The notes under the pieces were generated by a model. That model saw nothing but the letters and a program-made list of their open reading frames with translations. It made no database searches and had not been told where the DNA came from. From positions 1 to 5,000 of the forward strand of contig JAJQIP010000143.1 in assembly GCA_021199145.1 (NCBI GenBank): a DNA stretch of 5,000 bases, in the 5' to 3' direction. This document shows, piece after piece, positions 1 through 5,000 of this stretch. The number at the start of each line of letters is the position of its first letter. Positions within the stretch are counted from its first letter, which is position 1. The position numbers and the translations under genes were made by a program. This DNA comes from Porphyromonadaceae bacterium (GTDB lineage Bacteria > Bacteroidota > Bacteroidia > Bacteroidales > UBA11471).

Positions 1-1043
1 CTACGGATGCGAGCATTATATTGACGTACCGTTGCCCGATGCGGTGCGTCATGTGTAATATCTGGGGCAATCCGACAAAAAAGAGCGAAGAGATAAAGGC
101 AGTGAATCTGAAGAGCCTGCCGAAACTCAAGTTCATCAATCTGACCGGTGGAGAACCATTTATTCGGGAAGATTTGGCGGAAATTGTGGAGGAGTGCTTT
201 AGGCACACCGACCGCATTGTGATTTCTACTTCCGGATGGTTTGAGGATAAGGTGGTGGCTCTTGCCAAGCGATTTCCCAACATCGGTATACGCATAAGCA
301 TTGAAGGGTTGTCGCAAAAGAACGATGAACTTCGGGGACATGCCGGAGGATTTGACAAAGGGTTGCGCACCCTGCTTAAACTGAAACAGATGGGGTTGAA
401 GGATATCGGCTTCGGCTGTACGGTATCGAACAACAACTCAAAGGATATGCTGGCGCTGTACCAGTTGTCGCTCTCATTGGGTATGGAGTTTGCCACGGCA
501 GCATTCCACAACTCCTACTATTTCCACAAAGAGGATAATGTGATAACCAACAAGGAGGAGGTGTGTGGGGACTTCGAGCAGCTGATAACGTGGCAACTGA
601 AGGAGAAGCAGCCCAAGAGTTGGTTTCGGGCCTGGTTCAACATGGGGTTGATAAACTATATTGAGGGCAACCGGAGGATGCTCCCTTGTGAGGCGGGGTC
701 GGCTAATTTCTTTATCGACCCGTGGGGCGAGGTGTATCCTTGTAACGGCCTTGAAGATAAATTCTGGAAGGAGAGTATGGGGAATATCCATGAGGCACCG
801 TTCCTGGAGATTTGGCAGAGCGAACAGGCGGAGAGGGTACGGCAGTGCGTACGGAAGTGCCCCAAGAACTGTTGGATGGTGGGGACCGCCAGTCCGGTGA
901 TGCACAAGTATATCAAATATCCTATGACCTGGGCTTTGAGGAACAAGCTTCGCAGTATGCAAGGTAAGTCCGCTTGTTTGGACAAGAAATGGTGTGATGT
1001 AGGGCAGGATCCTTGCCAAGGAGATTTGAGGGAAAAGTTTTAA
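1..1043 (+). CDS. Radical SAM/SPASM domain protein, 5' end outside window
   Basis: This is an iron-sulfur enzyme of the radical SAM superfamily; its substrate is unknown. The first whole codon is at 3 and the frame is open to the window edge. The TTG at 21 is probably an internal leucine of the conserved strand before the cluster motif (LTYRCPMRCVMC), so the true start lies upstream. The [4Fe-4S]-binding CX3CX2C cysteines are encoded at 33, 45 and 54. Counting from the TTG codon, the SAM-binding GGEP is at residues 43-46. A C-terminal SPASM/twitch-like region has C223-X12-G-X4-C241 and then C276, C280 and C284, with further cysteines at 319, 325 and 332, so an auxiliary cluster is likely. The gene ends with TAA, 13 bp before the first acyltransferase, which suggests one operon. 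Relatives occur beside polysaccharide genes (known), so a role in glycan or cell-envelope modification is inferred. Peptide maturation is an alternative, but no precursor peptide is visible. Confidence 0.9.
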   Translation, partial: TDASIILTYRCPMRCVMCNIWGNPTKKSEEIKAVNLKSLPKLKFINLTGGEPFIREDLAEIVEECFRHTDRIVISTSGWFEDKVVALAKRFPNIGIRISIEGLSQKNDELRGHAGGFDKGLRTLLKLKQMGLKDIGFGCTVSNNNSKDMLALYQLSLSLGMEFATAAFHNSYYFHKEDNVITNKEEVCGDFEQLITWQLKEKQPKSWFRAWFNMGLINYIEGNRRMLPCEAGSANFFIDPWGEVYPCNGLEDKFWKESMGNIHEAPFLEIWQSEQAERVRQCVRKCPKNCWMVGTASPVMHKYIKYPMTWALRNKLRSMQGKSACLDKKWCDVGQDPCQGDLREKF

Positions 1044-1056
1044 CGGCAAGAATTTT

Positions 1057-2076
1057 ATGATAATAGACTATCTCTTTACCGCTGCAATTCCCATACTGCT
1101 ATTCTTTTGTGTTTGGTGTGGCAGTAAAAAGTCTCCGAACCAGGACTCTTTTATGAATAAGGATTATACTAAAGTCCTGAAAGGGGCTTGTTGTATAATT
1201 GTAATCTTGGTACATATCCCCCTACAGTATCAAAACAAATTGCAGGATGGCATAGGAAGTTTTGCCTATATATGTGTAACCTTGTTTTTCTTGATTTCCG
1301 CCTATGGAATGAAATTAAGTGAGGAGGCAAAACCTGATTATATAAACCATTTTTGGAGGAACAGATTGGCTGCCTTGCTGATACCTGTAGCATTAATAAA
1401 TGTTTGTGTTTGCATGTATCAGTGCTTAATATTATTTAACAATTGGGGGGGGGTAAAATCTCTGTTACGTGTTAACGACTATGTGATAGTCTTATTACAA
1501 TATTGTCTATGGTTTTATTTGGTCTCCTTGGGTCGGAAACTGTATGGAGAGAGAATTCTAAATGCTTTATTGATTATCGGCATTGTTGTATCCAGTGCGG
1601 TAATGTATTTCTTTTTCGATAAAACGGGTTGGTGTTATGAAAGATGGGGCCTGTTGTGGGGATTGCTTTTGTATCTCAACTTACCCTTGATAAAGAAATA
1701 CGTCGCTCCTAATTATAGGAAAATAATCGTTTTGGGAGTGATTGCCCTGACTTTGGGCGTTGCTTACCTGAAATTTAAGCCGGTGTTCTTTTGGGGAGAG
1801 TATTTGTTGAAGATTGTGTTGGGTATAGCGATTATAGCGTTGGTGTTCACACTTTCATCCAAAAGGATATGGGGCAACAAAGCTATCTTTTTTCTTGGGG
1901 ATATTTCATACGAAGTATATCTCTCTCACGGATTCATTATGGCTTTACTTGCTCACTTCTGCCCTCAACTATCCTCTGGCTTGTTTGTGTTGTCAACAGT
2001 AATAGGAACAATCGTATTTTCTACTGCAATTCATGCTGTTGGAAAGCCATTAGTCAGCCTTTGCAGACATCGGTAA
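1057..2076 (+). CDS. Acyltransferase-3 family membrane protein, probably phase-variable
   Basis: This is a 339-residue polytopic membrane protein of the acyltransferase-3 (OafA/WecH-like) family, which moves acetyl or other acyl groups onto extracytoplasmic glycans. Family landmarks are the histidine in VILVHI (His53), FFLISAYGM at 77-85, the basic stretch FWRNRLAALLIP at 99-110, and the C-terminal GDISYEVYLSH at 281-291. About ten hydrophobic segments are visible. An extra N-terminal segment (about residues 4-21) precedes the usual first helix. The length is normal for the family. The ATG at 1057 is the only good start, and no clear Shine-Dalgarno sequence precedes it. It follows the radical SAM gene by 13 bp and is probably co-transcribed. 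A nine-G tract encodes W130-G131-G132-V133. Eight G gives TAA immediately after residue 132, and ten G gives a 139-residue product. The gene is more AT-rich than its neighbours. The acyl donor and target glycan cannot be read from the sequence. Confidence 0.9.
   Translation: MIIDYLFTAAIPILLFFCVWCGSKKSPNQDSFMNKDYTKVLKGACCIIVILVHIPLQYQNKLQDGIGSFAYICVTLFFLISAYGMKLSEEAKPDYINHFWRNRLAALLIPVALINVCVCMYQCLILFNNWGGVKSLLRVNDYVIVLLQYCLWFYLVSLGRKLYGERILNALLIIGIVVSSAVMYFFFDKTGWCYERWGLLWGLLLYLNLPLIKKYVAPNYRKIIVLGVIALTLGVAYLKFKPVFFWGEYLLKIVLGIAIIALVFTLSSKRIWGNKAIFFLGDISYEVYLSHGFIMALLAHFCPQLSSGLFVLSTVIGTIVFSTAIHAVGKPLVSLCRHR
1445..1453 (+). repeat. Nine-G homopolymer tract inside the first acyltransferase gene
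   Basis: Nine consecutive G lie in codons 130-133 of the acyltransferase at 1057-2076. The frame is open at nine. Reading it with eight G puts TAA (1454-1456) in frame directly after the tract. Reading it with ten G puts TAA (1473-1475) in frame seven codons later. Tracts of this length are typical substrates for slipped-strand mispairing (known from other bacteria). An on/off switch here is inferred, not shown. Confidence 0.85.
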
Positions 2077-2185
2077 TGATAATTTTTCATATGACTATGG
2101 GAAGTGTGTTTTTAGATAATGTGTATTCTTTTATTTAAGAAATGAAATTCTTCATAATACGAAGAGAATTATCTGTAAGATTTAT
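2077..2185 (+). other. AT-rich spacer between the two acyltransferase genes
   Basis: This 109-bp non-coding gap is much longer than the 13-bp gap before the first acyltransferase, so it could hold a promoter for the second one. No convincing Bacteroidetes promoter (TTTG about 20 bp before TAnnTTTG) was found. An imperfect hairpin pairs AATTCTTC (2146-2153) with GAAGAGAATT (2161-2170, two bases bulged). It lacks a following T-run, so it is not a clear terminator. Read-through transcription from the upstream genes remains plausible. Confidence 0.4.
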
Positions 2186-3301
2186 ATGAAGAAAGTGCCT
2201 AAATTTACCCCCCCCCCATATGTTAAAAACTGTGAACAATCGGATAGGGGCGGCTATGCTATAAAGAGATATGAATCAATAGATGGATTAAGGGCGATTT
2301 CCGCCTTTGGTATTGCCGCCATGCATGTGTTGGCGAATATCAAGAGTGGAAGGATGACTCTGGATGCCGCAAATTGTGTAGTGGGTTCTTTCACCAACTT
2401 TGTCTATCTGTTCTTTATAATCAGTGCCTTCGGTATGTGCTGCGGGTATTATGACCGGTTTAAATCGGGGACTGTGTCCATGAACGAATTCTATCGGAAA
2501 CGATATCAACGGATATTGCCCTTTTTCGCTGTCCTGACGGTATTGGGGCTGGTGATGTCTCCGAGTGTGGGGTCTGTATGTGAATCGTTTGCAAATCTGA
2601 CTTTGTGTTTCAACTTGTTGCCCAATCCTGATATACAGATTATCGGAGTGGGTTGGTTCTTGGGGTTGATATTCGTGTTTTACATGCTGTTCCCTTTCTT
2701 TGTTTTCCTGATGGATAACAAACGTAGAGCCTGGATTGTATTGGGAATAGCGATAATCTTCCATTTTGTAGCACAACTCTATTTCTTTACGGACAGGTTC
2801 ATCGACTTTAATCCAGGACGACAGAATATCATTTTCAGTGCACCTTATTTTATAGCCGGTGGATTGGCCTATCTGTATCGTGCGGAATTGGCCAATATTT
2901 CGGGGAAATACCGCCACTGCGTATTGGCTGTCTGTTGGCTATTGTCTATAGGCTATTTCTTCCGCCCCGAATGGATAGATATCCACTTGTATATGATTGT
3001 GCTGTTTTGCTTGTGGCTGATTTATGCTATCGGGGGAGAGGGCAGGTTCTTGTCGAACAAAGTAATGAAATACCTGGGTGGCATATCCATGGAGATTTAT
3101 CTGTGTCATATGGTCATATTCAGGATAGTGGAGAAGATTCATTTTGAGAAGTTCGTTCAGAACGTGAATCTGTTGTATATCCTTTCGGCTGTATGTACCA
3201 TAATCGGTGCCATCGTTTTTTCGCATGTCCTGAAATATATGATTTTAGAAAAAATCCAATGGATTTGGTCGGGTAAAAGGACGATTACGCAAAATAGTTG
3301 A
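2186..3301 (+). CDS. Second acyltransferase-3 family membrane protein, probably phase-variable
   Basis: This is a 371-residue polytopic protein of the acyltransferase-3 (OafA-like) family, probably acylating a surface or exported glycan at the inner membrane. The diagnostic N-terminal block is clear: YESIDGLRAISAFGIAAMHV at 29-48, with the probable catalytic His47. It is followed by FFIISAFGM (76-84), the basic FYRKRYQRILP (102-111), GVGWFLG (154-160) and the C-terminal YLGGISMEIYLCH (296-308). About ten membrane segments are visible. The ATG at 2186 is the first in-frame ATG; no ATG, GTG or TTG lies between the C tract and the core domain, so the tract must be translated. A cytoplasmic tail of about 28 residues precedes the domain and includes T8-P9-P10-P11, encoded by the ten-C tract. 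Nine C would give a 25-residue product and eleven C a 13-residue product. It is too divergent from the first acyltransferase to be a recent duplicate. A terminator follows. Confidence 0.93.
   Translation: MKKVPKFTPPPYVKNCEQSDRGGYAIKRYESIDGLRAISAFGIAAMHVLANIKSGRMTLDAANCVVGSFTNFVYLFFIISAFGMCCGYYDRFKSGTVSMNEFYRKRYQRILPFFAVLTVLGLVMSPSVGSVCESFANLTLCFNLLPNPDIQIIGVGWFLGLIFVFYMLFPFFVFLMDNKRRAWIVLGIAIIFHFVAQLYFFTDRFIDFNPGRQNIIFSAPYFIAGGLAYLYRAELANISGKYRHCVLAVCWLLSIGYFFRPEWIDIHLYMIVLFCLWLIYAIGGEGRFLSNKVMKYLGGISMEIYLCHMVIFRIVEKIHFEKFVQNVNLLYILSAVCTIIGAIVFSHVLKYMILEKIQWIWSGKRTITQNS
2208..2217 (+). repeat. Ten-C homopolymer tract near the 5' end of the second acyltransferase gene
   Basis: Ten consecutive C lie in codons 8-11 of the acyltransferase at 2186-3301. 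The frame is open at ten. With nine C, translation ends at TAA 2262-2264 after 25 residues; with eleven it ends at TAA 2224-2226 after 13. No downstream start codon could rescue the core domain. The position, early in the gene and before the conserved domain, is typical of contingency loci. Slippage itself is inferred. Confidence 0.88.
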
Positions 3302-3308
3302 TTAGCAC

Positions 3309-3346
3309 AAGCCTCTGAATAGCATTCGGAGGCTTTTATATTTTTC
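3309..3346 (+). terminator. Rho-independent terminator after the acyltransferase genes
   Basis: An 11-bp stem (3309-3319 paired with 3325-3335, one G-T wobble at 3316/3328) encloses the five-base loop TAGCA. It is followed by a T-rich stretch, TTTATATTTTTC. The stem begins eight bases after the stop codon of the second acyltransferase. It is a textbook intrinsic terminator and separates the glycan-type genes from the helicase, whose ATG comes only two bases after the T-rich stretch. Confidence 0.9.
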
Positions 3347-3348
3347 TT

Positions 3349-4968
3349 ATGAACACTCTTCGATTGTATGACTACCAGGAGCAGATGCTCCGGGAGATTG
3401 AGGACGTACTGTCTGAGCCGAGCACACAGTATGTGTTGACAGGCGGGAATAGGCGGCTGCGGCAGGGCCGGTCGGTGATGGTGCAGATGCCGACGGGAAC
3501 GGGGAAGACTTTCCTCATGGCAGCGGTGATAGGCCGCTTCCTTGATCGTAACCCACAGGGTGGGGTATGGATTGTGGCGCACCGACGGGAGCTTGTGGCA
3601 CAGATTCAGGAGATTCTCGCCAGATTTGGAATCGGTCGTCTTGCGGAGAGACGGAACGGCATCCGAGTGATGTCCATCCAATGGCTGTCGAGGCATGTCA
3701 GAGAGATTCAGACGGCACCTGGACTTATCGTCGTGGATGAGGCGCACCACTCGGTGGCTCCTACTTATCAGAAGTTGTGGGAGAGCTTCCCGGAGGCTCG
3801 GAAGCTTGGCATGACAGCTACACCGTGCCGGATGCAGAAGAGGGGGTTCCCACCGCTGTTTGACCAGTTGCTCACTTCGTGGAGCATCAATGAGTTTATC
3901 CGGAAGGGGCGGCTTTCGCTCTACGACTATGTGGTGATAAACCGGAACTCGGAGGAGCAGATTACCATCGACGGATTGAAAAAGCGAGGGGCCGACGGGG
4001 ACTTCTCGACGGTGGAGATGGAGGAGAAGCTGAACACTGAGGCTATTATAGGCCGATTGTACAAGAGTGTGGAGCGGTACGCCAACGGGAAGAAGGGTAT
4101 CGTCTATGCTATTGACATAAGGCATGCTCGGAAGATAGCGGAGCTGTATGCCCGCAACGGAATGCGGGCGGAGGCGATTGACAGCAAGACTCCGGCTCTG
4201 CGGAGAAAGAGGGTCGTGGAGGATTTCAAGGCCGGACGAATTGATTGTCTGGTGAATGTCAACCTGTTTGACGAGGGGTTTGATTGTCCCGACGTGGAGT
4301 TCATACAGATGGCTCGGCCGACCCTCTCGCTGTCGAAATATATGCAGATGATAGGGCGGGGGTTGCGGGTACATCCCGACAAGAAATTGTGCGTCATCAT
4401 CGACAATGTGGGGCTGTACCGCCTCTTCGGACTGCCCAATGCGGAACGGGACTGGCCGGCTATGTTCGCTGGTGAGGTGGCTGGCAAAGGGAGTCTCCGA
4501 CGGAAGCGGAAGGAGATACGGGTCATCAACAACGATATGGAGATTGTCGCCAGCCACAGCCATCTGTTGCCGCAGTCGAAGGAGGAGCGGGAACGGTATC
4601 TGGAACGGGTGGAGCCGTTCGAAAAGGACGGACGTTGGGGACTTCGTGTAGGGGAGGAGATTATACTGAATCCTATCTATATGAAGATAATGCCTTTTGT
4701 GGGGAAGTACAGTGCTTTTGAGTTGATTCCGAACAATTGGGGGGTGCTGCTTCGCAACGGGAAACAGTATATCCCGGCACAATTCCGCTCTATAGAGATT
4801 TTGCCTGACGGGGATGCCATCATGACCCGGAATGAGATTAGCCGGCGAAGGGTGCATCTCGACACGACTTTCAGCGATCCACAGGATCGGTGGGAGTGGT
4901 GGGGATTTAAGGGGCCATTCGGGGAAGGTCCCCACTCTTCGAGCGGGCATCACATGCTCTGCATGTGA
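3349..4968 (+). CDS. Superfamily 2 DEAH-box helicase with C-terminal WG repeats
   Basis: This is a 539-residue ATP-dependent nucleic-acid helicase or translocase with the RadD/ComFA-like arrangement of superfamily 2. Visible motifs are the Q-like LRLYDYQ (4-10), Walker A MPTGTGKT (47-54), Walker B DEAH (130-133), TATP motif III (156-159), the second RecA lobe starting near GKKGIVYAID (247-256), motif V around FDEGFDCPDVEFIQMARPT (307-325) and motif VI QMIGRGLR (333-340). Residues about 425-495 hold two WG-type beta repeats (W430-G431 and W464-G465, each followed by a Gly, an Ile-Pro or Asn-Pro, and an aromatic). The ATG at 3349 sits directly before the Q-like motif, so it is probably right, but it is only two bases past a terminator and has no Shine-Dalgarno sequence. 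The last 20 residues or so look non-conserved and lie over a hairpin-rich region. The gene is more GC-rich than the acyltransferases. Repair or defence is possible; the actual role is unknown. Confidence 0.93.
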   Translation: MNTLRLYDYQEQMLREIEDVLSEPSTQYVLTGGNRRLRQGRSVMVQMPTGTGKTFLMAAVIGRFLDRNPQGGVWIVAHRRELVAQIQEILARFGIGRLAERRNGIRVMSIQWLSRHVREIQTAPGLIVVDEAHHSVAPTYQKLWESFPEARKLGMTATPCRMQKRGFPPLFDQLLTSWSINEFIRKGRLSLYDYVVINRNSEEQITIDGLKKRGADGDFSTVEMEEKLNTEAIIGRLYKSVERYANGKKGIVYAIDIRHARKIAELYARNGMRAEAIDSKTPALRRKRVVEDFKAGRIDCLVNVNLFDEGFDCPDVEFIQMARPTLSLSKYMQMIGRGLRVHPDKKLCVIIDNVGLYRLFGLPNAERDWPAMFAGEVAGKGSLRRKRKEIRVINNDMEIVASHSHLLPQSKEERERYLERVEPFEKDGRWGLRVGEEIILNPIYMKIMPFVGKYSAFELIPNNWGVLLRNGKQYIPAQFRSIEILPDGDAIMTRNEISRRRVHLDTTFSDPQDRWEWWGFKGPFGEGPHSSSGHHMLCM

Positions 4969-4990
4969 TGGGAAACCCATGCCGGAGGCA
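4921..4990. repeat. Cluster of short palindromes with three-base loops
   Basis: Four inverted repeats, each with exactly three unpaired central bases, fill most of this stretch: GGGGA-AGG-TCCCC (4921-4933), a 10-bp perfect stem (4948-4970), ATGGG-AAA-CCCAT (4968-4980) and TGCC-GGA-GGCA (4980-4990). A fifth, CGATCC-ACA-GGATCG, lies just upstream at 4875-4889. The cluster covers the end of the helicase gene and runs toward the window edge. It could be a structured RNA, a processing or regulatory element, or the end of a mobile element; the sequence does not decide between these. Confidence 0.55.
4948..4970. repeat. Perfect 10-bp inverted repeat across the helicase stop codon
   Basis: CATCACATGC and GCATGTGATG are exact reverse complements separated by TCT. 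The helicase stop codon TGA (4966-4968) lies in the right arm, and an ATG (4968-4970) overlaps it by one base as TGATG. No T-run follows, so it is not a standard intrinsic terminator. It could hide a downstream start codon until the upstream ribosome opens the hairpin. Confidence 0.7.
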
Positions 4991-5000
4991 GGGAGAGAGG

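Noticed and set aside
21..23. TTG at 21 as the start of the radical SAM gene.
   Set aside because: The frame is open upstream to the window edge, and the TTG encodes the leucine of the conserved strand just before the CX3CX2C motif. A start here would remove the beginning of the barrel.
1791..2138. A 115-codon plus-strand frame overlapping the end of the first acyltransferase.
   Set aside because: It is an out-of-frame shadow of a gene whose C-terminal family motif (GDISYEVYLSH) is intact in the main frame. It has no motif of its own.
2137..2170. Short inverted repeats in the spacer as a terminator or an invertible promoter.
   Set aside because: The stems are short or bulged, have no T-run, and no second copy of a recombination site or recombinase gene is visible.
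3264..3302. A possible Bacteroidetes promoter for the helicase, TTTG at 3264 with TAGTTGAT at 3295.
   Set aside because: The spacing of 27 bases is too long and the second box matches the consensus poorly.
4739..4744. A run of six G in the helicase gene as a third switch.
   Set aside because: Six is well below the usual length for frequent slippage, and similar five-base runs occur elsewhere in the window by composition.
3157..4980. A 607-codon open frame on the minus strand across the whole helicase gene.
   Set aside because: Its translation is rich in Pro, His, Arg and Leu without recognisable motifs, while the plus strand carries a full ordered set of helicase motifs. It also runs through the terminator and into the acyltransferase gene. 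It is a composition shadow.
1..5000. CRISPR arrays, tRNA or rRNA genes, insertion sequences with transposase.
   Set aside because: No regularly spaced direct repeats, tRNA-like cloverleaf, rRNA segments or transposase motifs were seen.

Overview
The window looks like a chromosomal stretch of a Bacteroidetes bacterium, most likely of the order Bacteroidales. This is an inference. No start codon has a clear Shine-Dalgarno sequence, the spacers before the starts are AT-rich, and the gene content (radical SAM/SPASM protein beside integral-membrane acyltransferases) is common at surface-glycan loci of that group. No gene gives a species-level identification.

Layout, all on the + strand: (1) 1-1043, a radical SAM/SPASM protein whose 5' end lies outside the window. 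(2) 1057-2076, a multi-spanning acyltransferase-3 family protein, 13 bp behind it. (3) A 109-bp AT-rich spacer, then a second acyltransferase-3 protein at 2186-3301. (4) A strong intrinsic terminator at 3309-3346, which closes the glycan-type operon. (5) 3349-4968, a superfamily 2 DEAH-box helicase with two WG-type repeats at its C-terminus. (6) 4921-4990, a run of short palindromes with three-base loops that crosses the helicase stop codon.

The most notable signal is a pair of long homopolymer tracts, one inside each acyltransferase gene: nine G at 1445-1453 and ten C at 2208-2217. The next longest G run noticed is six. At the present lengths both genes are open. Reading the sequence with one base more or fewer in either tract brings a stop codon at once or within 15 codons. 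This is the architecture of slipped-strand contingency loci. Two independent tracts in neighbouring membrane acyltransferases would give four combinations of glycan acylation. Such tracts are classic in Campylobacter, Helicobacter and Neisseria, whereas Bacteroidales are best known for promoter inversion.

The first three genes probably work together on a cell-surface or exported glycan, with the acyltransferases moving acyl groups across the membrane; the radical SAM substrate is unknown. The helicase is more GC-rich, is separated by the terminator, and is probably functionally unrelated (DNA repair or genome defence are possible).
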